Assembly: GCA_905234485.1 (NCBI GenBank)
Contig: CAJOHV010000001.1
Span: 43,744 to 107,743, forward strand
Origin: an uncultured Bacteroidales bacterium
GTDB lineage: Bacteria > Bacteroidota > Bacteroidia > Bacteroidales > UBA932
Direction of reading: 5' to 3'
DNA: 64,000 nucleotides
Shown: positions 15,785 to 23,592 of the stretch, piece by piece
Numbering within the stretch: position 1 is the first letter of the stretch
How the letters are laid out: every line of letters begins with the position of its first letter
Position numbers and translations under genes: made by a program
The notes under the pieces: generated by a model
Database searches by the model: none
What the model saw: the letters and a program-made list of their open reading frames with translations, nothing else
Told to the model about the DNA's origin: nothing

Positions 15785-17743
15785 TTATTTTTTAATCAGG
15801 ACCAGAGCGCACCTGCTGGGCAGGTAAAGACGCAACTGATGGTCCACGGTAAAATGTTTCTCGCCGGGAGATAGCCGGCCGAATCCGTCGAAGCAGGGTT
15901 CATCGGAAGTGAAGGCCAGGTCGTACTCTCCGTTTTCAACGTCAAACCCGTAATCCTCGAAGGATTGGGTGGGGTTGAAATTGAGCGCAAATATAGCATT
16001 TTTGCGCTTGAATATCAAGACCTTGTCGCCTTCGTTCGCCGTGATTAGTTCGGGGTAGGCGGACAGGACTTTTTCTGCTTCGAGGAAATGTATCATCCGG
16101 GCGTCGAACGCCTCCAGCGCTCCATAGCGGAGGGCGGGATTGTCCGGCAGTGACCACTGCCTTCGGGCGTACTTATACGACCAGCCGTTTCCCTCGCGCG
16201 GGAAGTCGATCCACTCCGGATGGCCGAATTCGTTGCCCATGAAAGTCAAGTAACCGTTGCCTGCCGTGGCGGCGGTGACGAGCCTGATGAGTTTGTGCAG
16301 CGCGATTCCGCGGTCCACGATCAGGTTCTGCGTGCCCTTGCCCATGGCGAAGTACATCTCCTTGTCCATCAGGCGGAAGATGATGGTTTTGTCGCCCACG
16401 AGCGCCTGGTCGTGGCACTCGGCGTAACTGACCGTCTTCTCGTCCGCGCGCTTGTTCGTGAGTTCCCACCACATCTCGCCCATGGACCATTCGTCGTCCG
16501 ATTTCTCCTTGATCCACTTGATCCAGTGGTCAGCCACTCCCATCGCCATACGGTAATCGAAGCCCACGCCGCCCGCAGCGAACGGGGCTGCCAGACCGGC
16601 CATGCCGCTGACGTCTTCCGCGATGGTGATCGCGTCTTTGTCGATTTCGTGGATGAGCATATTGGCGAGTCCCAGATAGGTGACGGCGTTTTCGTCCACT
16701 CCCGCGTTGAAGTAGAGTTCGTAGTTACCGAAGGCAGTTCCGAGGCCGTGGTCCCAATACATCATGCTGGTCACTCCGTCGAAGCGGAAGCCGTCCAGAT
16801 GATACTCCTGCATCCAGTATTTGCAGTTGCTCAGCAGGAAGTGGACCACTTCATCCTTGCCGTAGTCGAAGCAGCGCGAGCCCCACGCCGGATGATGCCC
16901 GGCCGCGCCCTGGTAGAAGTAGAGGTCGTCGCGGCCGTCGAAGCGGCTTAGGCCCTCGAGTTCGTTTTCCACGCTGTGCGAATGGACCATGTCCATGATC
17001 ACGGCTATGCCGGCCGCGTGCGCTTCGTCCACCAGGCGTTTGAACTCCTCGGGTGTGCCGAAGCGGCTGCTGAGCGCGAAGAAGTTGGAGACCTGGTAGC
17101 CGAAACTGCCGTAGTACGGGTGCTCCTGAAGGGCCATTATCTGGATGACGTTGTAGCCGAGCTTGATAATGCGCGGCAACACGTCTTTACGGAAATCCTC
17201 GAAACTGGCGACCTGCTCCTTCTCGCCGCTCATACCAATGTGGCATTCGTAGATGAAGGGGGTCTGTATTTTGCCCGGGGATTTGGCTTTCCACTTGTAC
17301 GGCTGAGGGTCCCAGACCTGGGCGGCGAACGCCTTGGTCTCGGGGTCCTGGACAGCGCGGGTGACGTAGGCCGGGATGCGTTCGCCGCCCCCGCCGGGCC
17401 ACTCTATCCAGAGTTTGTAGAGTTCTTCGTGGTGCAGGAAGAATTCCGGAAGACGTATCTCCCAGTTGCCGTTGCCCACCGGCTTCAGGGCATAGGCTTC
17501 GCTCTTCTTCCAATTGTTAAAGTCGCCGATGAGGTAAATCCTGGTCGCGTTCGGCGCCCACTCGCGGAACACCCAGCCTTCTTTGTCTTTATGAAGACCG
17601 TAGAAGAGGTGGTTGTTCGCCGCGTCGCTGAGACTGCCCTTTCCGGCGAGTTTATTTTTCCACTCGAGAATGCGGGTGTGTCTCGCCTCGATCGCGTCTT
17701 TCCACGGTTCGAGCCACGGGTCCGATTGATAGATTTTCTGCAT
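15785..17743 (-). CDS. glgB: 1,4-alpha-glucan branching enzyme, GH13
   Basis: Introduces alpha-1,6 branches into glycogen. The 652-residue protein has an N-terminal CBM48 domain (about residues 55-150, GWVFREWAPNATRIYLIGDF), a GH13 barrel and a C-terminal beta domain. Catalytic regions: FRFDGVTSMMYWD with the nucleophile Asp, TIAEDVSGM with the acid Glu, and AECHDQALVGD with the stabilising Asp. The short N-terminus and motif forms resemble the eukaryote-like branching enzymes common in Bacteroidetes. It starts 1 nt after xseB ends and is first of the glycogen genes. Confidence 0.95.
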   Translation of the reverse strand: MQKIYQSDPWLEPWKDAIEARHTRILEWKNKLAGKGSLSDAANNHLFYGLHKDKEGWVFREWAPNATRIYLIGDFNNWKKSEAYALKPVGNGNWEIRLPEFFLHHEELYKLWIEWPGGGGERIPAYVTRAVQDPETKAFAAQVWDPQPYKWKAKSPGKIQTPFIYECHIGMSGEKEQVASFEDFRKDVLPRIIKLGYNVIQIMALQEHPYYGSFGYQVSNFFALSSRFGTPEEFKRLVDEAHAAGIAVIMDMVHSHSVENELEGLSRFDGRDDLYFYQGAAGHHPAWGSRCFDYGKDEVVHFLLSNCKYWMQEYHLDGFRFDGVTSMMYWDHGLGTAFGNYELYFNAGVDENAVTYLGLANMLIHEIDKDAITIAEDVSGMAGLAAPFAAGGVGFDYRMAMGVADHWIKWIKEKSDDEWSMGEMWWELTNKRADEKTVSYAECHDQALVGDKTIIFRLMDKEMYFAMGKGTQNLIVDRGIALHKLIRLVTAATAGNGYLTFMGNEFGHPEWIDFPREGNGWSYKYARRQWSLPDNPALRYGALEAFDARMIHFLEAEKVLSAYPELITANEGDKVLIFKRKNAIFALNFNPTQSFEDYGFDVENGEYDLAFTSDEPCFDGFGRLSPGEKHFTVDHQLRLYLPSRCALVLIKK

Positions 17744-17744
17744 A

Positions 17745-17924
17745 TTATTCTATGTTCGACAATTTCTCTCTTGCTGTTCTCAGATACTCGCGGCACTTCC
17801 CTATCAATTCCTCAGCCTCGGCGAGATAGTTGTCCATCTCGCCCAGCCCCGTCTGCGGGTCCTCCACCTTCCGCGCTATCTCCTCCAGGCGCTCCACCGC
17901 CTTCGCGTAATCGAAAATCTCCAT
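17745..17924 (-). CDS. xseB: Exodeoxyribonuclease VII small subunit
   Basis: A 59-residue helical protein, MEIFDYAKAVERLEEIARKV at the start, matching XseB in length and in the YxxAxxxLExIxxxLE pattern. It pairs with XseA to degrade single-stranded DNA in repair. The ATG at 17924 is preferred over a start at 18047, which would run through the palindromic element and add unrelated residues. It lies 141 nt downstream of xseA, with element B filling the gap. Confidence 0.9.
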   Translation of the reverse strand: MEIFDYAKAVERLEEIARKVEDPQTGLGEMDNYLAEAEELIGKCREYLRTAREKLSNIE

Positions 17925-17938
17925 ATCAAAACTTATTA

Positions 17939-18062
17939 TTTCACGCAGAGGGGTTTGCCCCGGAGACCTGTGGCCGCCCGTGGCCACATGAACGGGAGGG
18001 GCCCACGAAGTGGGAGGGATGAGCGAAGCGAAGGTTTTCCGGGGCAACCCCTATGCGTGAAA
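17939..18062 (+). repeat. Structured palindromic element, copy B, between xseA and xseB
   Basis: Outer arms TTTCACGCAGAGGGG... (17939-17962) and ...CCCCTATGCGTGAAA (18040-18062) pair with one mismatch and one bulge. Internally: GTGGCC/GGCCAC hairpin (17970-17986) whose loop CCCGT can pair with ACGGG at 17991-17995, then CCCAC-GAA-GTGGG (18002-18014), AGC-GAA-GC (18022-18029) and GTTTT. The order matches copy A at 8305-8429 and the stems keep pairing despite base changes. It would be transcribed, in antisense orientation, within the xse mRNA. Confidence 0.8.
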
Positions 18063-18065
18063 ATT

Positions 18066-19223
18066 CTATACATTATCTACTGTTGCTGCTATTGTTCCGT
18101 CTGATAACATTATGGTTATTGTGTCACCTTTTGCGACGTTCTTTATTGATTTGATCACACGTCCATTCGCGTCCACGGCGAGGGTGTAACCACGGCTGAG
18201 GACGGCGCGGGGGTCGGCGGCTTTGATGCGGCGGTCCAATTCATCGAGCGCCGAGAGGCGCTGCTGAATCTTCGCCGCAAAAGCCCGCGCCAGCCGCGCC
18301 CCGAGGCTGCCGATGCGCTCGTCTTCCGCCATGTACATCTGGATGAACTCGTCCGCCAGAGCGGTCGGGGTCTTCACGAACCTGTATGCAACCATGTCCG
18401 CGACATGGTAATCGCGGTCGTGGCCGATGGCGGTGAACACGGGAATCGGGCACTGGGCGATCGCGAGCGCGAGGCCGTAGTCGTCGAAGCAGGCGAGGTC
18501 CAGGTTCGAGCCGCCGCCGCGAAGGATTAGGACCGCGTCGTAGCCGGGATGCTTTGAACCGGTTCCGCCTGCCGCTGTTGCACGTCCCTTCGTTCCCTTG
18601 GCGTTCCCCGCCGCTTCGACCGCGCCGAGCGCGTCCGCGATGCTTTCAGGAGCGGAATCTCCCTGCATGGTCGCGGGGAAAAGGTCCACTTCGAAATAAA
18701 AGCCGTATTGATTCTCAGTGAGGTGACGCTTGAAATCTCCGAAGCCCGCGGCGTCCGGAGCTGAGATTACTGCCAGTTTGTAAGGTATTACCGCGAGAAC
18801 CAGTTCCTGCTGAAGGTCCATCATCCCCTCCTCCTGCAGCATCTTGATAGTCTGCTGCTTACGGAGTTCCGCATCGCCAACCGTGAATTCGGGATTGATG
18901 TCATCCACCACGAGGCTCAGACCATACAGTTCGGAGTAATTCACCTCCGCCAGCACGAGCACCTGCTGCCCCACTTCCAGTTCTTTTCCCGTGGCGTCTT
19001 TGAAGAATGCGCGAAGCAGCGGATACTTGGACTTCCAGATCACGGCCTTGACCTTCGCGAGTTGCCGGCCATCCTCACTCTGGACCAAATCCAGATAGCA
19101 GTGGCCGTTCATTCTTGCCTGCACTGCCGCAATCTCCGCCTTCACCCAAACCTTCTCCGGGAAGAGCTCCGTCAGCCCATCCTTAATCGTACTTTGAAGT
19201 GTCCGCAGATCCATGTACTCCAT
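18066..19223 (-). CDS. xseA: Exodeoxyribonuclease VII large subunit
   Basis: Catalytic subunit of the single-strand exonuclease. It has an N-terminal OB fold (about residues 1-95, with VKAEIAAVQARMNGHCYLDL) and the exonuclease domain with LILRGGGSNLDLACFDDY, TAIGHDRDYHVADMVA and KTPTALADEF. At about 385 residues it is near the family's lower range. A Gly/Ala/Thr-rich stretch (AGNAKGTKGRATAAGGTG) is inserted before the conserved GYDAVLILRGGG. I chose the ATG at 19223 because a TATCTTTG -7 element ends at 19230, leaving no room for an upstream TTG start; ATG at 19214 is also possible. First gene of the xse-glycogen operon. Confidence 0.92.
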   Translation of the reverse strand: MEYMDLRTLQSTIKDGLTELFPEKVWVKAEIAAVQARMNGHCYLDLVQSEDGRQLAKVKAVIWKSKYPLLRAFFKDATGKELEVGQQVLVLAEVNYSELYGLSLVVDDINPEFTVGDAELRKQQTIKMLQEEGMMDLQQELVLAVIPYKLAVISAPDAAGFGDFKRHLTENQYGFYFEVDLFPATMQGDSAPESIADALGAVEAAGNAKGTKGRATAAGGTGSKHPGYDAVLILRGGGSNLDLACFDDYGLALAIAQCPIPVFTAIGHDRDYHVADMVAYRFVKTPTALADEFIQMYMAEDERIGSLGARLARAFAAKIQQRLSALDELDRRIKAADPRAVLSRGYTLAVDANGRVIKSIKNVAKGDTITIMLSDGTIAATVDNV

Positions 19224-19229
19224 ACCACT

Positions 19230-19237
19230 CAAAGATA
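19230..19237 (-). promoter_or_regulatory. -7 element of xseA, possible leaderless start
   Basis: TATCTTTG on the minus strand fits TAnnTTTG. It is followed by exactly 6 nt (AGTGGT) and then ATG at 19223, so transcription would start at or very near the start codon. No clear -33 TTTG is seen. Confidence 0.5.
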
Positions 19238-19249
19238 CGATTTTTTACT

Positions 19250-19257
19250 TAGATTTG
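19250..19257 (+). promoter_or_regulatory. -7 element of the RAYT gene
   Basis: TAGATTTG on the plus strand fits TAnnTTTG, with the ATG at 19286 about 28 nt downstream. No convincing -33 TTTG is present, so a weak promoter is expected. Confidence 0.45.
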
Positions 19258-19285
19258 CATCAGTAAATCCTAACACTTAAATGAT

Positions 19286-20257
19286 ATGTCAAAACTTCAA
19301 TTCCGCCCCGGCTTTCAACACATCTGTCAGCTCTCCGCCGATAAGGGAATCATCTTTTACACTATCGCTGACATCCTCGTTTATTATTCAATCTTTGCAA
19401 TCAGGTGTATTAAGGAAGAGATTATTGTGCTTGCCATCAGCATCATGCTTAATCACGTTCATTTCGAAGGCTATTTCAAACTGGAATCACGCATGGTCGC
19501 ACTCCTGCACGGAATCAATACTTCATTCGCAAAGACCTATAATTCCAATTACCACCTACAAGGTCCAGTGTTCCACCATGGCTTTCAGCACAGTCAAAGA
19601 TACGGCGAACAGAAAATCAGGGACGCTTTCATCTACATAGGAAATAATGGCAAAGTCAAAACTCCTGGAATTAATGCCGAGGATTATCGATGGAACCTCA
19701 TAAAGTACTTGGCGTCTCCCAATCCATTCAGCGATATGATTGACTATAAGACGGCGAGCCCAAATCTGTTATACCTTCTCTCTGACGTGTTGAACCGAAG
19801 ACGCAAACTTCAACCCCTTGACTATGGTTTTTTTGGCGATAAGTATCTAGCGCTCAATGAAATTGAAAGGCAGCAACTTATCGATTTCATCATCTCGGTA
19901 TACTATTGTCTGGACAGGGAAAAGATTATGCCTCTGTACGGCACTTATGACAATATCTGTACTGCCCTTAATGCAGTATCCGGCAGCGAACACGGTTTTG
20001 TCGACGATCTCTCAAAAGAAGATTACAGGCATTACTACAAGATGATGTCCATTTGCAGGCGACTTGGATACGACATTACGAAGCTTAGGTCGTTTTCAAC
20101 CCTAAGCTTAGCCGAATCGTCGAAGCTTGGCACCGAAAATGCCTTAAGCTTCGCACTCGAGCAAAACTATGGTTTTAGGAAACTGGCATCGACCCTCAGA
20201 GCGGAATCCGGTTGTTCAGACTACGAACTCGCGAAGTTCTTCCACCTGCTGGATTAA
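19286..20257 (+). CDS. REP-associated tyrosine transposase (RAYT, Y1/IS200-like HUH family)
   Basis: A 323-residue single-strand transposase-like protein. The HUH motif is NHVHFEG at about residues 66-72, and a later helix, IRDAFIYIGNNGKVK, holds the candidate catalytic Tyr. RAYTs mobilise or domesticate REP/REPIN sequences in single copy, unlike IS200. The C-terminal half is longer than in enteric RAYTs, as is common in Bacteroidetes. Its 3' end (about residues 266-289) is encoded by a copy of the 75-bp repeat that also occurs at 7807 and 23472, which ties this gene to that repeat family. It is the only gene in its neighbourhood on the plus strand and looks intact. Confidence 0.88.
   Translation: MSKLQFRPGFQHICQLSADKGIIFYTIADILVYYSIFAIRCIKEEIIVLAISIMLNHVHFEGYFKLESRMVALLHGINTSFAKTYNSNYHLQGPVFHHGFQHSQRYGEQKIRDAFIYIGNNGKVKTPGINAEDYRWNLIKYLASPNPFSDMIDYKTASPNLLYLLSDVLNRRRKLQPLDYGFFGDKYLALNEIERQQLIDFIISVYYCLDREKIMPLYGTYDNICTALNAVSGSEHGFVDDLSKEDYRHYYKMMSICRRLGYDITKLRSFSTLSLAESSKLGTENALSFALEQNYGFRKLASTLRAESGCSDYELAKFFHLLD
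20080..20153. repeat. REPIN-like inverted repeat, copy 2, inside the RAYT coding sequence
   Basis: On the minus strand this unit runs CGAAGCTTAAGG ... CCTAAGCTTCG, and it shares a nearly identical central block of about 50 bp (through CGACGATTCGGCTAAGC and GCTTAGGGTTGAAAA) with the copy at 23472-23546. It is read as codons of the transposase. The paired AAGCTTAG arms in opposite orientation give the two-hairpin layout of a REPIN. Confidence 0.82.
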
Positions 20258-20262
20258 TAGCC

Positions 20263-21570
20263 TTATTTCTGCCTGCAAAAGATTTGTATCGGGCAGCCGG
20301 TGAGATTGAAGCGGCTGCGGAGCTGGTTCTCCAGGAAGCGCTTGTAGGGTTCCTTGATATACTGCGGGAGGTTGCAGAAGAACGCGAACGAAGGGAAACG
20401 CGTCGGCAACTGGGTGATGTACTTGATCTTGATGTACTTACCCTTGGTGCTCGGCGGAGGGGTTTCCTCGATGATGGGCAGCAGTTCTTCGTTGAGGCGC
20501 GCGGTCGGAATCTTACGGGAATAGTTCTCATAGACCATCGCCACGGCGTCCAGCACATCGCTGATTCGCTGCATCTTCAGCACTGAAGTGAAGATGATTG
20601 GCACGTCCGTGAAAGGAGCGATACGCTCACGCAGAGCGTTTTCGTAGTCGCGAAGGGTGTTGCTGTCCTTGATGAAAAGGTCCCATTTGTTCACAACCAG
20701 CACGCAGCCCTTACGGTTCTTCAGGATGAGGTTGAAGATATTCATATCCTGCGACTCCATTCCGGTGGTGGCGTCGATCATCATCACGCACACATCTGAA
20801 TGCTCAATTGCGCGGATTGAACGCATCACGGAGTAGAACTCCAGGTCTTCGCGGACCTTGGTCTTGCGGCGTATGCCGGCGGTGTCCACCAGCATGAATT
20901 CGTGGCCGAACTTATTATAATAAGTCTCGATCGAGTCGCGGGTAGTGCCTGCGACCGGGGTGACTATGTTGCGTTCCTCGCCGAGCAGCGCGTTGGTGAT
21001 GGACGATTTGCCCACGTTCGGCTTACCGACTATCGCTATTCGCGGAAGGTCTTTGTGCGGGTCCTCAACCTCCGGCTCGTCCGGCAGAACCCTGACGACT
21101 TCATCCAGCAGGTCACCGGTGCCGGAGCCATTGGCGGCCGATATGCTATAGATTTCACCAAGGCCCAGAGAATAGAACTGGTAGGCGTCGAACATCTTCT
21201 CGCCGCTGTCCACTTTGTTCACACAGAGCACGACGGGCTTCTTCGCCCGACGCAGCACGTCTGCAATCTCTGCGTCGTAGTCGGTCACGCCTGTCGCGGC
21301 CTCCACCATGAACAGGACCACGTCGGCCTCATTGATGGCTATCTGCACCTGCTCGCGGATGGCGCTTTCGAACACATCCTCCGAGTTGGTGGTGTAACCG
21401 CCAGTGTCCACGACCGAGAACTCGCGGCCGCACCATTCGCAGCGGCCGTAGTGGCGGTCGCGGGTAACGCCCGCGGTGTCGTCCACTATCGCCTGGCGCA
21501 TTCCCACCAGACGGTTGAACAGTGTACTTTTGCCGACATTCGGCCGGCCGACTATAGCGACTAGACTCAT
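20263..21570 (-). CDS. der: Ribosome-associated GTPase Der (EngA)
   Basis: Double-GTPase needed for 50S ribosome assembly. The 435-residue protein has two G domains, each with a P-loop: [14 protein letters not shown] at residues 8-21 and [14 protein letters not shown] at about residue 180. DTGGY and DTAGI are the G3 motifs and NKVD and NKWD the G4 motifs. The C-terminal KH-like domain ends [14 protein letters not shown]. Last gene of engB-prs-ORF88-der; it converges on the RAYT gene with a 5-nt gap. Confidence 0.96.
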   Translation of the reverse strand: MSLVAIVGRPNVGKSTLFNRLVGMRQAIVDDTAGVTRDRHYGRCEWCGREFSVVDTGGYTTNSEDVFESAIREQVQIAINEADVVLFMVEAATGVTDYDAEIADVLRRAKKPVVLCVNKVDSGEKMFDAYQFYSLGLGEIYSISAANGSGTGDLLDEVVRVLPDEPEVEDPHKDLPRIAIVGKPNVGKSSITNALLGEERNIVTPVAGTTRDSIETYYNKFGHEFMLVDTAGIRRKTKVREDLEFYSVMRSIRAIEHSDVCVMMIDATTGMESQDMNIFNLILKNRKGCVLVVNKWDLFIKDSNTLRDYENALRERIAPFTDVPIIFTSVLKMQRISDVLDAVAMVYENYSRKIPTARLNEELLPIIEETPPPSTKGKYIKIKYITQLPTRFPSFAFFCNLPQYIKEPYKRFLENQLRSRFNLTGCPIQIFCRQK

Positions 21571-21573
21571 ATA

Positions 21574-21840
21574 TTAGGAGGATGAAGATCCCGGATCAAG
21601 TCCGGGATGAGGGTTTAAATGGCAGTCCTTGCAAGCTTCGGAGTAATTGCCGTCGCACTTCACAGGCTTGCCGTGCAGTTCGGCGTCTTCGTCCTTGAAG
21701 CAGCGGATTCCCCGTTTTTGCATTTCGGGATTGGAGCCCACATCGTACTTCGGGAACTCGCCGTCCTTCTTCAGAAGGAAGACGCACATCCCGAGGATGC
21801 CGAGGCCCAGCACTATCGCCGCTGCTACAAAGGTCGTCAT
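21574..21840 (-). CDS. Small cysteine-containing membrane protein
   Basis: An 88-residue protein with one N-terminal membrane helix (about residues 4-23) and a soluble tail carrying four cysteines (IRCFKDE, VKCDGN, EACKDCH), a spacing that could bind metal or form disulfides. The last residues (PHPGLDPGSSSS) come from a small palindrome, ATCCCGGA-TCAAG-TCCGGGAT at 21588-21608, so the C-terminus is probably repeat-derived. It overlaps prs by 1 nt and is followed by der after 3 nt, so it is expressed with them. No family recognised. Confidence 0.7.
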   Translation of the reverse strand: MTTFVAAAIVLGLGILGMCVFLLKKDGEFPKYDVGSNPEMQKRGIRCFKDEDAELHGKPVKCDGNYSEACKDCHLNPHPGLDPGSSSS

Positions 21841-22814
21841 TACTTATCGAACTCGGGGCTGATGGATTCGTAGTTGTAGACCTTGTCTATGATGGAAGCG
21901 AAGACAGGAGCCATCGAGATAATCCTGATCTTCGAATCGTTTGCAAGTTCGGGATGAGGGATAGTGTCGGTGATGAGCACTTCCTCGAGGGCAGAGTCGT
22001 GGATGCGCTGGAGAGCCTCGCCGCTGAGCACTCCGTGCGTCGCGCACGCTCTCACGCTGAGGGCGCCCATAGACATAAGGACTTCCGCCGCCTTGCACAG
22101 GGTTCCGGCGGTGTCGATCATGTCGTCGATGATGACGATGTTCTTTCCCTCCACCTCGCCGATGGCGGTGATGTTACCGACCACATTAGCCTTGACGCGG
22201 GTTTTGTGGCAGATGATCATCGGAGTTCCAAGGGTCTTGGCGAAGATGTTCGCCTTCTTGGCTCCGCCCATGTCGGGAGCGGCAATCGCAAGATTCGTGA
22301 GTTTCATCTTCTTGATTTCGTTGCGGAAAACCTTGGCCGCATAGACGTGGTCCACGGGGATGTCGAAAAAGCCCTGGATCTGGTCTGCGTGGAGATCACA
22401 GGTCATCACGCGATCCGCTCCCGCCGCGGTAAGCAGGTTGGCCACAAGTTTTGCTCCGATTGCCACACGCGGACGGTCTTTGCGGTCCTGCCTTGCCCAT
22501 CCGAAATACGGCATTACCGCCACCACCTTGTCCGCCGAGGCTCTCTTGGCCGCATCGACGGCGAGAAGCAGTTCCATCAGATTGTCTGCCGGGGGGATAG
22601 TGGACTGGAAAATAAACACAGTGGCTCCACGGACGCTTTCGTCATACTGGGGCTGGAATTCGCCATCGCTGAAGCGCACGACCTTCATATCACCGAGGTG
22701 ATACGGGCGCTCGCTGTCCGGGCGGTCAATATTGTTCAACTCATCAATGACCTTGCTCGCGAAATCTTTAGTGGCATCGCAAGCAAACAACTCCATTCTG
22801 TGATTGTGTTGCAT
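21840..22814 (-). CDS. prs: Ribose-phosphate pyrophosphokinase
   Basis: Makes PRPP from ribose-5-phosphate and ATP for nucleotide, His and Trp synthesis. The 324-residue protein has FSDGEFQPQYDESVRGATVF (Mg-binding region follows), MPYFGWARQDRKDRPR, the DLHADQIQGFFD signature, and the PRPP loop IIDDMIDTAGTL. All catalytic blocks are present. ATG at 22814 is taken; a second Met (residue 7) could also serve. It lies 3 nt downstream of engB. Confidence 0.96.
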   Translation of the reverse strand: MQHNHRMELFACDATKDFASKVIDELNNIDRPDSERPYHLGDMKVVRFSDGEFQPQYDESVRGATVFIFQSTIPPADNLMELLLAVDAAKRASADKVVAVMPYFGWARQDRKDRPRVAIGAKLVANLLTAAGADRVMTCDLHADQIQGFFDIPVDHVYAAKVFRNEIKKMKLTNLAIAAPDMGGAKKANIFAKTLGTPMIICHKTRVKANVVGNITAIGEVEGKNIVIIDDMIDTAGTLCKAAEVLMSMGALSVRACATHGVLSGEALQRIHDSALEEVLITDTIPHPELANDSKIRIISMAPVFASIIDKVYNYESISPEFDK

Positions 22815-22817
22815 AGG

Positions 22818-23414
22818 TTACAAGGATTTCAGTATGTTGTCTATATAATCAAGTATCTCTTCGCGTCCCGCTCCGGTCTGGGCCGAACTTTCGAACATAG
22901 GCGGCATCTCCTCCCACTCTTCGGAAAGAATCTGCTTGTCTTTCTCGATCTGCGCCTTCAGCACGTTCGGGCCGGATTTGTCACCCTTGGTGAAAATGAT
23001 TCCGAAAGGAATGCCGTTTTCACCCAGTTCGCGGATAAAGTCACGGTCGATTTTCATTATGTCGAAGCGACTGTCCACCAGCACGAACAGCATCACGAGT
23101 TCCTCGCTGCCGAGGATGTAGTCGTTGATGACGGCCTTCAGTTCGTCGCGTCCCTTCTGGCCCATCTTGGCATAGCCGTATCCGGGGAGATCCACCAGAT
23201 ACCACTGGTCGTTGATGAGGAAATGGTTCACCAGTTTGGTCTTGCCGGGAGTGCTCGAGGTCATCGCCAGGCGGCCATTGCGGCAGAGCATATTGATGAG
23301 GCTGCTCTTGCCCACATTGCTCCTGCCGATAAACGCAAATTCCGGCAGCTTCCTCTGCGGCTTTCCCGCCACTCTGGTGCTGCTTCCGGCAAATGTTGCG
23401 CTGCTGATTTTCAT
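22818..23414 (-). CDS. engB: Ribosome biogenesis GTPase EngB (YsxC/YihA)
   Basis: Single-domain GTPase required for late 50S assembly. At 198 residues it has the family length; P-loop GRSNVGKSSLIN at about residue 29, G2 around SSTPGKTKLVNHF, G3 DLPGYGYAKMG and G4 FTKGDKSG in place of TKxD. It heads the engB-prs-ORF88-der operon with a -7 element 20 nt upstream. Confidence 0.95.
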   Translation of the reverse strand: MKISSATFAGSSTRVAGKPQRKLPEFAFIGRSNVGKSSLINMLCRNGRLAMTSSTPGKTKLVNHFLINDQWYLVDLPGYGYAKMGQKGRDELKAVINDYILGSEELVMLFVLVDSRFDIMKIDRDFIRELGENGIPFGIIFTKGDKSGPNVLKAQIEKDKQILSEEWEEMPPMFESSAQTGAGREEILDYIDNILKSL

Positions 23415-23433
23415 GTTGACCCTAACCGCATAG

Positions 23434-23441
23434 CAAATATA
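23434..23441 (-). promoter_or_regulatory. -7 element of engB operon
   Basis: TATATTTG on the minus strand fits TAnnTTTG, about 20 nt from the engB ATG. It sits next to a short inverted repeat TAGCAAA...TTTGCTA (23431-23455) that might be an operator. Confidence 0.5.
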
Positions 23442-23471
23442 GCAAAAATTTGCTAGCGTTTGTCGCCGACA

Positions 23472-23546
23472 CGAAGCTTAGACACTTTTTAATACTAAGT
23501 TTCGACGATTCGGCTAAGCTTAGGGTTGAAAAAGGCCTAAGCTTCG
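23472..23546. repeat. REPIN-like inverted repeat, copy 3, intergenic
   Basis: CGAAGCTTAG at the left and CCTAAGCTTCG at the right frame a 75-bp unit with inner CTAAGTTTCGACG and GGCTAAGCTTAGGG. It is nearly identical over its right two thirds to the reverse complement of 20080-20153 in the RAYT gene. It occupies most of the 178-nt gap between the histidine kinase and engB, where it is downstream of one and upstream of the other. Confidence 0.82.
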
Positions 23547-23592
23547 ACTCTCGGCTGCCCAATCCAAATCTTCTGCAGGCAGAAATAATAGT

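Noticed and set aside
17745-18047. Longer xseB starting at 18047
   Set aside because: The added 41 residues translate the palindromic element B and do not fit XseB; ATG 17924 gives the usual length.
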